This document shows, in pieces, positions 9,175 through 18,786 of a stretch of 64,000 nucleotides of DNA (within the stretch, counting starts at the first letter, position 1; each line of letters starts with the position of its first letter). Where the stretch lies: NCBI RefSeq assembly GCF_001922985.1, contig NZ_MRUH01000124.1, positions 62,001 to 126,000 on the forward strand. Reading direction: 5' to 3'. A program made the translations under genes and the position numbers. The notes below the pieces were generated by a model. That model searched no databases, was not told where the DNA came from, and worked only from the letters and a program-made list of their open reading frames with translations. The DNA comes from Teredinibacter waterburyi. GTDB taxonomy: Bacteria; Pseudomonadota; Gammaproteobacteria; Pseudomonadales; Cellvibrionaceae.

Positions 9175-9618
9175 TCTATATCTACCCGTGGTTAGGAGTC
9201 AGTTACCGGTGTTGTTAGTTCAATCGATGCCATAGCGTGGTGGCTTATGGGCTTTAGTAAAGCGACCTATATCAATAAGTTTTGATATAGGTCGCGCATG
9301 TTACCAAAATCGCGCAGTCAGCGCATCCTTTATGGGTTGTCGCACCCGAGCATTATCGTGGCGCGCAAAAACATCTATCTTGCTGCCACGCCTCTAAAAT
9401 TGCTCTGCTACACTAAAACAAAGGATCAACACATTTTTACTTGTGCGCGTCCAAAATGCCTGTTTTTCGGGTTGTTAGAACCTTTGGCGGTTAAGACTCT
9501 TAGCTGTTAGGGGGAACTACACAAATATTTGGTGTGGTTAAACCGAGTGGCAGGCTAAATTTTACAAACGATTACATAAGCAGGGGTAAGCATAACCTTG
9601 GCTTTTGGAGATGCAAAC
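9175..9618. promoter_or_regulatory. Divergent intergenic region with a 14-bp palindrome upstream of metH
   Basis: About 440 bases separate metH from the divergent solute-binding protein gene. A perfect 14-bp inverted repeat (GCGACCTATATCAA at 9262-9275, its complement at 9282-9295, six-base loop) lies 88-121 bases upstream of the metH ATG. It has no T-tract, so it is more likely an operator or mRNA leader hairpin than a terminator. A weaker imperfect palindrome centred on AAATATTT at 9523-9530 lies about 90 bases before the solute-binding gene. I could not match either to a named regulator or riboswitch. Confidence 0.55.
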
Positions 9619-10839
9619 GTGATTTATCGATTTCTGCTGTTGCTATTGATGTCGTTGCCGCTGCCAGCCGTTGCAGAGGTGAGTGGCTCTATATCAGTTT
9701 TTACCAATCGTGGAGACCTCGTTCGCAACGGCAATTTTGCGCGTTGGGCGAAAGAATTTCAGCAGCTTAACCCTAAAGCTAAGGTAAGCGTGGTACTGGT
9801 AGAGCGTTACGCCGAAGAAATGGCGGCACGTTTTGCAAGTCGAGATTACGGCGATGTGATCTTGGTGCCAACCGATATGCCAAAAGAGGCCTACTCTAAG
9901 TTCTTTTTGCCTTTAAATGATATGAAGTTGTCCGATAAGGTGTATTTCGCGGATAGCTGGAGCCACGACGGTAAAGAGTACGCCTACACCCAAGGTGTTA
10001 GCGCCGAGGGTCTAATCTATAACCGCAAACTTATGACCAGCGTAGGCGTTGCAAAACCTCCGGTAACCTTGACGGAGTTCTATGAGCTTTGCGAAAAATT
10101 AAAGGCGTCGGGTGTTACACCAATATACCTTAACGTTGGTGCTGGCTGGCCATTGCAGCAGTGGGATAAGGCGGTAATGGTGCTGGGTAATGATGGTAAT
10201 TACTACGAAGGCATGATGAATGAGCGGGCTCCATTTAGTAAGGGCAAGCCTTACGCTCAGTCACTGCGAATCGCCAGTACAATTTTTCAAAATGGCTATA
10301 GCGAAGACGAGTTTATATTTGATGTTTGGCAAGACTCAAAAAAGATGTTTGCGCAGAACAAAGCCGGGCTATTTTTTCTCGGTAGCTGGGCCATACCGCA
10401 GTTAATCGAGGAGGGCGCCAAATCTCGCGATGTTGGTTTTATTCCTTTCCCCCTTGATAACAGTGCTGAAGCTAAAGGCATTCTGAATTTCGATTGGGGT
10501 GTGGCAGTGAGTCGCTATTCTAAAAACCCAGCTACGGCTAAGGCTTGGTTGAACTATCTGTTAACACGCTCGGATTTTGCCGACGTGTCTGGCTTTATAC
10601 CTACAGTTAAGACCCGTAAATCTGGAATGCCGCAGCTTGCCGAGTATATGGACTCTAAGCCGCAAGTGATTCAAACGGCACCCTACAAAAATGATTTTTT
10701 GCGTTTAACTAACAAGGCTGGCATGGATTTTATGGGAGGAAATTATATTCGCAATATTTTGCTTAGCCCAGATTTCGATGGAAGTATGAGTTATTGGGAT
10801 GCTCGCTGGAAGCAGGCACAAGCTAATTTTGAACAGTAA
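9619..10839 (+). CDS. Periplasmic solute-binding protein, family 1 (sugar-type)
   Basis: This is an extracellular solute-binding protein of the type that delivers sugars to ABC importers (UgpB/MalE-like, bacterial family 1). A signal peptide, MIYRFLLLLLMSLPLPAVA, precedes the mature chain. Visible features are the first strand (GSISVFTNRGDL), a GDVILVPTDMPKEAY segment, LIYNRKLMTSVGVAKPPVTLTEF with its hinge-type tail, and GLFFLGSWAIPQLIEEG, all typical of the fold. The chosen GTG at 9619 has GGAG 8 bases upstream and starts directly at the signal peptide; the longer open frame begins at an unsupported TTG (9598). No permease or ATPase genes are nearby. The next gene is a chemoreceptor, so the protein may serve sensing rather than, or as well as, transport. 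The ligand is unknown. Confidence 0.85.
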   Translation: MIYRFLLLLLMSLPLPAVAEVSGSISVFTNRGDLVRNGNFARWAKEFQQLNPKAKVSVVLVERYAEEMAARFASRDYGDVILVPTDMPKEAYSKFFLPLNDMKLSDKVYFADSWSHDGKEYAYTQGVSAEGLIYNRKLMTSVGVAKPPVTLTEFYELCEKLKASGVTPIYLNVGAGWPLQQWDKAVMVLGNDGNYYEGMMNERAPFSKGKPYAQSLRIASTIFQNGYSEDEFIFDVWQDSKKMFAQNKAGLFFLGSWAIPQLIEEGAKSRDVGFIPFPLDNSAEAKGILNFDWGVAVSRYSKNPATAKAWLNYLLTRSDFADVSGFIPTVKTRKSGMPQLAEYMDSKPQVIQTAPYKNDFLRLTNKAGMDFMGGNYIRNILLSPDFDGSMSYWDARWKQAQANFEQ

Positions 10840-10897
10840 TATACGTTTGTGTGTCGGGTGCGACGGTTTAAATATTAAGCGAATTAGAGCGTAATCA

Positions 10898-12901
10898 ATG
10901 AATATGTCAATTGTATCGAAGGTGATTGTAGGTTTTGCTGTAGTGCTAGGCTTACAGTTTCTGGTGACCTCGTTTGGTCTGGTTAGCCAAGTTAAAGTAT
11001 CTAAGCAGTTTTCCCTTTCTACGGATACTATTTTTCCTATGTTAGAGCGTAGTTCTCTCGCCACGCTCTATGCACAACAAGCCTCGCAAGCGGTTGGTAT
11101 GCATGCGGCAGAATATGAGCTGTCGCGACTCTCACCGATTAAATCTCAGTATAAAACCGCAATCGATGCCTATCAGCGCGAGTCTGAAAAGCTCTTGGAT
11201 TTATCGAAAAATCAAGCTGACTTTTTAAACGCTATCAAAGGCGCGCTGGGTTCAACACAGAGCGCGTTAAGTATCGGCGCCGAACATATTGCTAGTCACG
11301 AAAAGCTGGTGCGAACAATTGAGCTTGAATACGAGGCATTAAAAGCCTTTGAGGAAACCTGGCAGTATTTTGCGGCTGATCTAAAAGATACGCGCTTTAT
11401 GCTGACGGATGCAGAGTTGGGTGCACGTTGGTTGTTGGACTCATTAGAACAAGATGCGAATGAAGCGGCCGCGATTATGCTGCGCGTTCCATCCTATAGA
11501 GCTAATACCGAGCTGGATAATGCGGCGCGACAATTAAAGTATTTTTGGCAGGGCATAAAAGTTAAGCACGACATTATGACCGAACGATTTCCAATTATGG
11601 CGCAGCGGTTAGAAAAATATACTCGGCTATTATACACCCATATCAGCCAAAGTGATGGTGTGCTCGAGCAGCAGCAACTAAGAATTGAGTTAACGAGTGA
11701 AAGTCGTGAATTATTGGTCAAACTCAGTCGAGAATTGGAAACGAGTGTACAGCGACTGAATAATCTCAATCAGGATTTAAGTAACCTAGCTGACCGGACT
11801 GGTGCTGAAACCACCAATATTTTAAATAAAAGCCGGATGGCAATTTTAGTTACTTTTGTGTTGGCGATTGTTGTAGGTGTAGTCGTTGCTGCGTTGGTTG
11901 TACGGGGGGTACGCGGCCCACTCAGACAACTTGTGCAGCGCCTTGACCGTTTGGCACGAAACGATTTAACCGACCCTGGTGATCATGTTACCAGTGGTGA
12001 GTTCAAGTTGATTTCTGAATCGCTGGATAAATTGGTAGACGGCCTAACCAGAATTATTAGGGAAATAAAGGTTCAAAGTGGCAACCTGTCTGAGGTTGCC
12101 ACCACGGCCTCAACAATGAGTTCCGCGTCGCGCCAAGACATCGATGATCAGCGCGAACAAACGACCACCTTGGCCGCCGCGACCACAGAAATGGAATACA
12201 CCGCCAAGGATGTTGCCGGTAACGCGCGCAGTACTAGCGACGTGGTTGGCGACCTCTATCAATCTGCGCAAGAAGGACAAGTGATTGTTTCGAAAAGCCG
12301 CAGCTTAATTACCTCCTTAGATGTTGAGCTTGATAAAGCCGCTAACGTTATTAAGGAGCTTCGCAATGAATCAGAAAACATTGATTCAATTGTGTCAGTG
12401 ATTATGGGTATTGCAGAACAAACGAATTTGCTAGCACTAAATGCTGCAATCGAAGCTGCCCGCGCGGGTGAGCAGGGAAGAGGCTTCGCTGTGGTTGCTG
12501 ACGAGGTTAGGGCGCTGGCCAATAAAACTCAGTCATCTACGAGTGAAATTACTCAGATGATTGAGAGTTTGCAGAATAAGTCTGCCTCAGCCAACGAGAT
12601 TATGGAGCAGAACCGCCGCACCGCGAATGCCTGTGTAGAGCATTCTGATCTTACCGCTAAGTCGTTGGATGGGGTTATTGAAGGGCTGGATAAAATACGT
12701 TCGATGGTGGCGAGTATTGCGACCGCCGCCGAAGAGCAAAGCCGAGTGACAAGTGACCTCGCCCATACCGTAGTGATTATTTCCAATGTTGCAGAAGGTA
12801 TCCAAACCCGTGCAGTCGCTATGGAGGACTCAAGTAAGAACTTGAATGGTATGGCCGGTTTACAGCACAGTCTGGCGGACAAATTTGTTTTGAAAAACTA
12901 G
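10898..12901 (+). CDS. Methyl-accepting chemotaxis protein with large helical periplasmic domain
   Basis: A 667-residue chemoreceptor. A first membrane helix near residues 8-28 is followed by about 280 residues of mostly helical periplasmic sensor resembling a helical bimodular (HBM) type domain. A second membrane helix lies near 309-332 ([20 protein letters not shown]), then HAMP ([19 protein letters not shown]) and the cytoplasmic signalling hairpin with the conserved tip [21 protein letters not shown] and [13 protein letters not shown]. There is no C-terminal CheR-tethering pentapeptide; it ends DKFVLKN. It follows the solute-binding protein gene by 58 bases on the same strand, so the binding protein may present a ligand to this receptor. 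That partnership is inference. Confidence 0.93.
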   Translation: MNMSIVSKVIVGFAVVLGLQFLVTSFGLVSQVKVSKQFSLSTDTIFPMLERSSLATLYAQQASQAVGMHAAEYELSRLSPIKSQYKTAIDAYQRESEKLLDLSKNQADFLNAIKGALGSTQSALSIGAEHIASHEKLVRTIELEYEALKAFEETWQYFAADLKDTRFMLTDAELGARWLLDSLEQDANEAAAIMLRVPSYRANTELDNAARQLKYFWQGIKVKHDIMTERFPIMAQRLEKYTRLLYTHISQSDGVLEQQQLRIELTSESRELLVKLSRELETSVQRLNNLNQDLSNLADRTGAETTNILNKSRMAILVTFVLAIVVGVVVAALVVRGVRGPLRQLVQRLDRLARNDLTDPGDHVTSGEFKLISESLDKLVDGLTRIIREIKVQSGNLSEVATTASTMSSASRQDIDDQREQTTTLAAATTEMEYTAKDVAGNARSTSDVVGDLYQSAQEGQVIVSKSRSLITSLDVELDKAANVIKELRNESENIDSIVSVIMGIAEQTNLLALNAAIEAARAGEQGRGFAVVADEVRALANKTQSSTSEITQMIESLQNKSASANEIMEQNRRTANACVEHSDLTAKSLDGVIEGLDKIRSMVASIATAAEEQSRVTSDLAHTVVIISNVAEGIQTRAVAMEDSSKNLNGMAGLQHSLADKFVLKN

Positions 12902-13014
12902 CGGTGAGTTTTAGGCGTTAATCGCTAGCGTTACCTACGCAGTGCTAGGGGCCTATATAAGGTTTGTGACAGTTCATATAACCGTTAAGCTTTTGTTCGT
13001 ATAGTAAAATCAAT

Positions 13015-13043
13015 TTCACATTGGTGGGCGAATCCGATACTAT
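13015..13043 (+). promoter_or_regulatory. Probable nfuA promoter
   Basis: TTCACA (13015-13020) and TACTAT (13038-13043) are spaced by 17 bases, a reasonable sigma-70 promoter about 40 bases before the nfuA start codon. The -10 element touches the IscR-like site, consistent with repression by occlusion. Confidence 0.5.
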
Positions 13044-13066
13044 ACCTGACTAAATTGATCAGGTAT
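13042..13066 (+). promoter_or_regulatory. IscR type 1 binding site upstream of nfuA
   Basis: The 25 bases from ATACCTGACT to TCAGGTAT match the E. coli IscR type 1 consensus ATASYYGACTRWWWYAGTCR... at 23 of 25 positions by my count (the two mismatches are in the right half, GA for AG). It ends 23 bases before the nfuA start codon and overlaps the end of the predicted -10 box. [2Fe-2S]-IscR would be expected to repress nfuA when Fe-S clusters are plentiful. Confidence 0.75.
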
Positions 13067-13089
13067 TAAATAGCGGTATTTTTCCCATT

Positions 13090-13674
13090 ATGCTCAATGT
13101 AACTATTACGCCCTCTGCACAAACCTACCTCCGTGAACTGCTCGACAAGCAGAATTGCGAAGGTATTGGCATTCGTATGTTCGTTTCTAATCCCGGCACA
13201 GCTCAGGCTGAAACCTGTATAGCGTACTGTCGCCCAGGGGAAGAAAAAGAAGAAGATGAAACTCTGGAATTGGAAGGCTTTACGGCGCATTTTGATGGCG
13301 CCAGTATTGCCTATTTGGACGAGGCGAAGGTAGATTACGCCGCCGACAAAATGGGCGGTCAGTTAACTATTCGTGCACCTAATTCGAAAATGCCGAAAAT
13401 TAACGACGATAGCTCCGTAACCGATAAGATTAACTATGTGCTGTACAACGAGGTTAACCCGGGTTTGGCATCGCACGGCGGGAACGTCAGCTTGCTCGAG
13501 ATAACCGAAGACAACTTCGCTGTACTCAAGTTTGGTGGCGGTTGTCAGGGGTGTAGCGCAGTTGATTTAACCTTAAAGCAAGGCGTGGAAAAAACCCTGC
13601 TTGAGCGTGTTCCGGAATTGGCTGGCGTGCGCGATTTGACTGATCACACTGATAAGAGTCAAGCCTACTATTAA
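13090..13674 (+). CDS. nfuA: Fe-S cluster biogenesis protein NfuA
   Basis: NfuA carries and delivers [4Fe-4S] clusters to client enzymes. The 194-residue product matches the E. coli length (191). The N-terminal half is the degenerate A-type carrier domain (starting [16 protein letters not shown]) that lacks its cluster cysteines but binds clients. The C-terminal half is the Nfu domain with the cluster-binding C-x2-C at residues 152 and 155 ([16 protein letters not shown]). The ATG at 13090 fits the family N-terminus. A strong IscR-like site immediately upstream and a hairpin terminator downstream mark it as a single-gene unit. Clients in this window could include the ETF-QO, PFOR and sulfite reductase proteins, which is inference. 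Confidence 0.97.
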   Translation: MLNVTITPSAQTYLRELLDKQNCEGIGIRMFVSNPGTAQAETCIAYCRPGEEKEEDETLELEGFTAHFDGASIAYLDEAKVDYAADKMGGQLTIRAPNSKMPKINDDSSVTDKINYVLYNEVNPGLASHGGNVSLLEITEDNFAVLKFGGGCQGCSAVDLTLKQGVEKTLLERVPELAGVRDLTDHTDKSQAYY

Positions 13675-13756
13675 ATATAGGCATCCTCGCTAACCAGTTT
13701 TCATCATCGATTGGCGAGTGTTTTAATAAATAGCTAAGTTTTCAAACAGCTAAAAC

Positions 13757-13832
13757 GAAAAAGCCCGCTAACCCCTTATAAGTTCAACTATAAAAATAGT
13801 CGATCTTAAACAAGAGGTTAGCGGGCTTTTTT
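13757..13832. terminator. Bidirectional terminator between nfuA and the DAHP synthase gene
   Basis: AGCCCGCTAACC (13762-13773) pairs with GGTTAGCGGGCT (13816-13827) across a long loop, with A-tract on the left and T-tract on the right. The stem extends past one mismatch by CTT/AAG. It can end both convergent transcripts. Confidence 0.88.
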
Positions 13833-13853
13833 AATGTGCTTTATATCTGTTGC

Positions 13854-14915
13854 TTAACGGTTCGGCAGCACATTCCGCAGTTTGGCAGCAGCGCTGCGCA
13901 GCATAACTTCGGTTGTTTCCCAGTCGACGCAAGCGTCTGTTACCGACACACCGTATTCCAATTGACTTAAATCGGCAGGAATCTTTTGGTTGCCGGCACC
14001 AATGTTACTTTCAACCATAACGCCAATAATAGACTTGTTGCCTTCCAAGATTTGGTTGCTAACGTTATCCATTACCAAGGGCTGAAGCTCATGGCTCTTG
14101 TTGGAGTTGGCGTGACTACAGTCGATCATAATGTTGTTAGCGACCTTGCCTTCAACCAACTCTTTCTCACACATGGCAACACTGACGGAGTCATAGTTTG
14201 GCTTGCCGTTGCCGCCGCGCAATACTACGTGGCCATAGGCATTGCCTCGGGTTGTAACAACCGAGACAGAACCATTCTTATTGATACCCAAAAATCGGTG
14301 AGCACTAGAAACAGACTGCAATGCATTGATAGCTACGGTAAGGCTGCCGTCAGTGCCGTTTTTAAAGCCGACAGCTGAAGATAGGCCGCTGGCCATTTCG
14401 CGGTGTGTCTGGGACTCGGTAGTCCGGGCACCAATTGCCGACCAAGAAATAAGGTCTTGCAAATATTGTGGTGAAATAGGGTCCAGTGCTTCGGTAGCGG
14501 TTGGAAGCCCAAGCTCGGCGATATCAAGTAAGAGTCGACGCCCGACCTCCAGCCCTTCGGCAATTTTAAAGGAGTCGTTCATATAGGGGTCGTTGATCAA
14601 GCCTTTCCAGCCAGTTGTGGTGCGTGGCTTTTCAAAATAGACGCGCATCACAATGAACAGGGTGTCTTGCACTTCTTCGGCCAAAGCCTTCAAGCGGTGC
14701 GCATAATCCATAGCGGCTTTAGTGTCGTGAATGGAGCAGGGGCCCACTACAACAATAAGGCGTGGATCTTTACGGTCGAGAATATTGCGAACTGTTTCGC
14801 GCCCGATGTTTACGGATTGCGATGCCGCCTCGCCAATTGGAAGTTTCTCCTGTAGCTCTGCTGGAGTAATCAGAACCTCTTGGGAGACGACGTTTAAGTC
14901 TTCGAAATTGGACAT
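13854..14915 (-). CDS. aroF: 3-deoxy-7-phosphoheptulonate (DAHP) synthase, class I
   Basis: This enzyme condenses phosphoenolpyruvate and erythrose 4-phosphate in the first step of aromatic amino acid synthesis. The 353-residue protein is a class I (AroFGH) enzyme: VVGPCSIHD near residue 57, MRVYFEKPRTTTGWKGLIND near 90, SAIGARTTESQTHREMASG near 150, and GVMVESNIGAGNQ towards the end, carrying metal and substrate residues. In GARTTESQTHREMASGLS and the start TPAELQEKLP it resembles E. coli AroF slightly more than AroG, but the feedback isozyme type cannot be settled by eye, so the symbol is provisional. It is transcribed alone, convergent with nfuA. I saw no TyrR-type box upstream. Confidence 0.93.
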   Translation of the reverse strand: MSNFEDLNVVSQEVLITPAELQEKLPIGEAASQSVNIGRETVRNILDRKDPRLIVVVGPCSIHDTKAAMDYAHRLKALAEEVQDTLFIVMRVYFEKPRTTTGWKGLINDPYMNDSFKIAEGLEVGRRLLLDIAELGLPTATEALDPISPQYLQDLISWSAIGARTTESQTHREMASGLSSAVGFKNGTDGSLTVAINALQSVSSAHRFLGINKNGSVSVVTTRGNAYGHVVLRGGNGKPNYDSVSVAMCEKELVEGKVANNIMIDCSHANSNKSHELQPLVMDNVSNQILEGNKSIIGVMVESNIGAGNQKIPADLSQLEYGVSVTDACVDWETTEVMLRSAAAKLRNVLPNR

Positions 14916-15021
14916 AGTGTGATACCAGATCTCTCGTTAAATAACGTGGTTAAGGTCAAATTTGGTGGCCATTGTACTGGATAAACCTTATGAATTGTTG
15001 CAAAGCGCGCATAAATATTTG

Positions 15022-18000
15022 CTATTTGAACGATTCATATTCTGCCAAAACGTCTATACAGGGAAAGTAAAGAGCACAGGCAATCCGCGACCAGCGGCCT
15101 AGGGCTATGCTCGACGGTATTTCTGAATAGTTAAGTTTTTCGATTAACGACTTATAGCCGGCCATTTGTTGATGATATTTTGTACGTTCTATTTCGACAA
15201 AATCTTCGACCGCTTCTGCATCAATTGGGGCAGAGGATTTATAGTCAATGATCCAAAGGGTTTGTTGGTCGAGGAAAACCCGATCTATCACATAGTTGTT
15301 GATTGTTTTGTTGTTGGTATCGCTGCGAACACGCGTAACCGGAAATTCACAGAGGCTGAGTTCGTATTGGCTGCTTAACAACCAGCGTGCGGTAGAGCTG
15401 TTAATAAGCCGTTCAACTTGAGCACTTAGCCAGGGTAGTTCTGCAGAGGCTTGCGCTGGGTTTAACCCTAGACTCAGTAACTGTTGCAGCCAAAAGTTTT
15501 GCATTCGCTCGATGCGCGAGGTATCCCAACTGTTTGAACCTTGCTCAACCATGGTTTGCATAATCCGGTGCAGCAGTGTGCCACGTTGCCGCTGGGTAAA
15601 GCCTGCATGCTCTGCGCTCGCGTCGACGAAAATATTTAACTTGCTGTTATCAAAACTGGGCGGTGCGAAATCGGGATAAATCGGGTTGCCGAATTGTGCG
15701 AGTGGCCAGCTCGGTTTTAGACGAAGAATTTCCGAGTGGGGTAGTTGTTCACTGTTTAGAACTTCGTTGTCTGTATCGGCATTATTCACGATTGAAGACG
15801 CGCTTAAGGGCTGTTCGATGCGTTCAAATTGCCTTTCAGTTTGTGCCCATATTCGCGCCAGAAGGGATGCTGACGAGGGGGCTGCAATTTCCCCTTTTTG
15901 CGATGTTTTTAGTTGTGCGGATAGAAAAAGTCTTTTCTTCGCGCGCGTACAGGCGACGTAAAGTAATCGTGTTTGCTCAAACTCGGCGCGGCGTTTTCCC
16001 TCTTGTTGAATCAGCTTGGTAAGCGGGTCATCTGTTGGCGTTTGTTTCGCCGATATTGGACTGAGGATAAGGTGTGCGTCGGCTTGACTGTGGCGGCGTT
16101 CGGTCCAGTAGAGCAATCGCTGTCTATCACTGGCTCCGCCGCGATGTAGTGATGGCAAAAATACGGAATCGAACTCTAATCCCTTGGATTTATGCATGGT
16201 CAAAATTTGCACGGGGTTTGCGTGGGTCTCGCGTGGTTTTGCATACAGCTGCTGCAAGGCTTGATCGAAGGCTTGCATGTCGGTAAGTGCGCCGCGCTTC
16301 TGGAATTTTGCCACGAGTTTTAAAAAGGTTTGTTGGTCGTCTAACGCGCTTAAATCGTTTAAGGTCGCGGGACCGCCGAGGCTTAGCCAGCAGGCTTCAA
16401 CCAAATCGACTAAGCTGCGACGCAGGCGGTTGGCAAGGGCGGAGCTAAGCACTTCAACCACGCGCTGGATTTCATGGCGCGCATTGCTAGCTTGGCTAAA
16501 ACGTTGCAACTTATCCCACAGGCTCGGCTTATAGTTACGTTTGGTTTTTCGGCGTTTAAACGATTCGGCGTTGTCGCTATTAAGTGGTTGGCCGTCATTC
16601 GAAAGGTTATCTAGCTTGCGGTTGTGCTCGTCCAGTTGATCGCTGTGTATATCCAATAGGTCGTTTAGGGCCGCAAGCTCAAAATTGTCGACTGCACATA
16701 TGGGGCTGCGCAACAACGTCAACAGCGCAAGTGAGTCGCTAGGGTCCTGTAAAAAGCGTGTAAGTGCATAAATATCCTGTACACCGCGACGCCCCGCTAA
16801 ACGATCAATTTCTACTGCAGAATAGGGGATTTCTACTGCATTAAGGGATGGAATGATCGCGTCAAGATGGCTGCGTGAGCGCACCAGTATCGCAATTGAC
16901 TCGTCCGGGTACTGCGCTCTAAGTTCGTTAACCTGTTCAGCAATGTGATTGGCTTCGAGGCTAGTGTCGACGGGGTCCACGAAAGCGGTCGCTTTTATAT
17001 AGCTGTCTGGTTCTAGTTCTGGCTGTGGGCGCGCGTCTGTTTGATTGTTTTCCGCTTGCTGAATTGATTGTTCTGGCGGCAGTTTTTCAGACGGTTTAAA
17101 CGCGTTGGAGCTGTTATAGCGAACCGCGCCGAGTTCGATATTGTCTCTGCGCGGGAAGCTTTGATCAAAAACGCCGTTAACCCAGTCGATAATTTTTGCG
17201 GTCGAACGAAAGTTGACGTTTAAATCTAGAGGTTGCAACACTTTACCGGCTAGGCCCTGGGCGCGAACGTCGAGAAAAATACCGACGTTGGCATTGCGAA
17301 AACTGTAGCAGGACTGCATGCCGTCACCCACCACAAACAAGGTTTTCTCTGGCGTCGTGTCCCATTCACGGGTGAGCAGGCGCAGTAGGTCAATTTGTGC
17401 GTAGGAGGTGTCTTGAAACTCGTCTACTAAAATGTGGTGCAATTGATAGTCGAGCTTTAATGCGAGCTCGGTGGGCCCGTCGTAAGCTTCCAGCGCTGTT
17501 TTTGCTTGTGCGGCTATCTCAATAAAGTCGGTAGATTTTTCCTGTTCAAAAATAAGTTTTAAATGCGCTACAAGCAGCGGCAAAATATCGGTTAGTGCCG
17601 CGAGCATTTTCCACTGCGCTTCAGGGTATTGTGGGGCGGGAAAATTCGTCAGCGTGACGAGTTGTATTTCGAGATCTTCGATGAGTCTCAGTTCGTCTAA
17701 AATTTCACTAAAGCGATCTTTTTGATCTTTGTAAAACGCGGTTTGCTGTTTGTCCGGTGCGGGTGGAAAACCGTGATTTTTGGTTAAGCGTTTTATAAAA
17801 CTGCCGGTCTTGGTAAGAATAATCGCACCTACCGCTCGCCAAAATATCAGCGCGTTTGCATCGCTCGGTTTAGGGAACTGTAATATGTCGCCAAGTTCTA
17901 GCAGCGCCGCGCTGGGCAGATCGCGCGCTAAATTGGATTGCGCGAATCGCAGCAGTTCACAGATCTCACCTTCAAACACCTTAAGCTCACGGTTTACTAT

Positions 18001-18786
18001 TGCCAGCGTATCTTCAGCCCATTGCTGCACGCCCTGTTCGAGCCGATACCGAATTGCGTTCGCGGTGTCTTCGGCCTCTAGCTCATGGTCGGTATCGAAC
18101 TCGTGTTCTTGTTCCTGGTCTAGCTGGGTCGCACCATAGATAAGTGGCAGCCATTGATCGCGATTGCCAAGTAGTTCGATTAATAAAACACCGAGTCGGT
18201 CGAGATTGCCGTCGAGATGGTTCACGAGGGTGGTCAATGCTTCTGGCCAAGGTTTGTCGCGGTAATAGTCGAGCAGCGATTTAACGGCTAAGCGATACGC
18301 CGGTTCGGTTTGATCCAGTATGGTTGTGTCGGGGTCGGCGCGACTCGAGAGTGGCATTTGCTGGGTAAGCGAACGACAAAACCGGTCGATGGTTAAAATA
18401 CGCAAGCGGTATGGGAGCTGTAATAAATTCCAATCGCGGGCTAAATTATTTTGCCAAGCCGCGTAGGCATAGCTCAATAGTTTTTGTTGGTGCGGATCTT
18501 CAATTTCTGCTATTTGAGTGGCGTCTAGTAGCGCCGCATCGGTAATCGCTCCGAGAATACGTTCACGCATTTCAAAGGCAGCTTTGCGGGTGAAGGTAAT
18601 CGACAGTATTTCTTCTGGCTGCTTGGCTTGGGCTAAAAGTTTTAACACGCGCAAGGTGAGCAAACCTGTTTTACCCGACCCAGCGGGAGCCGAAACGGCG
18701 AAGGATTGTTGTGTGTCTAATGCCGCTTCGCGCGCGTCGATATCTAAGGGTTGAACTATTTTGATTTGGCTCGACGGGGTTTTCAT
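15022..18786 (-). CDS. addA: AddA-like UvrD-family helicase/nuclease (double-strand break repair)
   Basis: A 1254-residue superfamily 1A helicase with a C-terminal nuclease, the RecB/AddA architecture that resects DNA ends for recombination. Walker A is SAPAGSGKT at residues 32-40. Further helicase motifs are LSITFTRKAAFEMRERI, LVDEFQDTSYAQIDLL, VVGDGMQSCYSFRNANVG, NVNFRST, TMHKSKGLEFDSVFLP and LLYVACTRAKKRLFLS. The PD-(D/E)xK nuclease is marked by GTLLHRIM and IDRVFLDQQTLWIIDYKSS near residue 1180, followed by QMAGY. It overlaps the upstream addB-like gene by 4 bases (ATGA), so both are translated together. Many gammaproteobacteria use RecBCD instead; this two-gene form is the AddAB type. 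Confidence 0.9.
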   Translation of the reverse strand: MKTPSSQIKIVQPLDIDAREAALDTQQSFAVSAPAGSGKTGLLTLRVLKLLAQAKQPEEILSITFTRKAAFEMRERILGAITDAALLDATQIAEIEDPHQQKLLSYAYAAWQNNLARDWNLLQLPYRLRILTIDRFCRSLTQQMPLSSRADPDTTILDQTEPAYRLAVKSLLDYYRDKPWPEALTTLVNHLDGNLDRLGVLLIELLGNRDQWLPLIYGATQLDQEQEHEFDTDHELEAEDTANAIRYRLEQGVQQWAEDTLAIVNRELKVFEGEICELLRFAQSNLARDLPSAALLELGDILQFPKPSDANALIFWRAVGAIILTKTGSFIKRLTKNHGFPPAPDKQQTAFYKDQKDRFSEILDELRLIEDLEIQLVTLTNFPAPQYPEAQWKMLAALTDILPLLVAHLKLIFEQEKSTDFIEIAAQAKTALEAYDGPTELALKLDYQLHHILVDEFQDTSYAQIDLLRLLTREWDTTPEKTLFVVGDGMQSCYSFRNANVGIFLDVRAQGLAGKVLQPLDLNVNFRSTAKIIDWVNGVFDQSFPRRDNIELGAVRYNSSNAFKPSEKLPPEQSIQQAENNQTDARPQPELEPDSYIKATAFVDPVDTSLEANHIAEQVNELRAQYPDESIAILVRSRSHLDAIIPSLNAVEIPYSAVEIDRLAGRRGVQDIYALTRFLQDPSDSLALLTLLRSPICAVDNFELAALNDLLDIHSDQLDEHNRKLDNLSNDGQPLNSDNAESFKRRKTKRNYKPSLWDKLQRFSQASNARHEIQRVVEVLSSALANRLRRSLVDLVEACWLSLGGPATLNDLSALDDQQTFLKLVAKFQKRGALTDMQAFDQALQQLYAKPRETHANPVQILTMHKSKGLEFDSVFLPSLHRGGASDRQRLLYWTERRHSQADAHLILSPISAKQTPTDDPLTKLIQQEGKRRAEFEQTRLLYVACTRAKKRLFLSAQLKTSQKGEIAAPSSASLLARIWAQTERQFERIEQPLSASSIVNNADTDNEVLNSEQLPHSEILRLKPSWPLAQFGNPIYPDFAPPSFDNSKLNIFVDASAEHAGFTQRQRGTLLHRIMQTMVEQGSNSWDTSRIERMQNFWLQQLLSLGLNPAQASAELPWLSAQVERLINSSTARWLLSSQYELSLCEFPVTRVRSDTNNKTINNYVIDRVFLDQQTLWIIDYKSSAPIDAEAVEDFVEIERTKYHQQMAGYKSLIEKLNYSEIPSSIALGRWSRIACALYFPCIDVLAEYESFK

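Noticed and set aside
9298-9510. 70-codon frame in the metH/solute-binding protein intergenic region
   Set aside because: No ribosome-binding site, no family, and it starts directly at the palindrome.
10705-11064. 119-codon minus-strand frame across the binding protein/chemoreceptor junction
   Set aside because: Overlaps two well-supported genes on the other strand.
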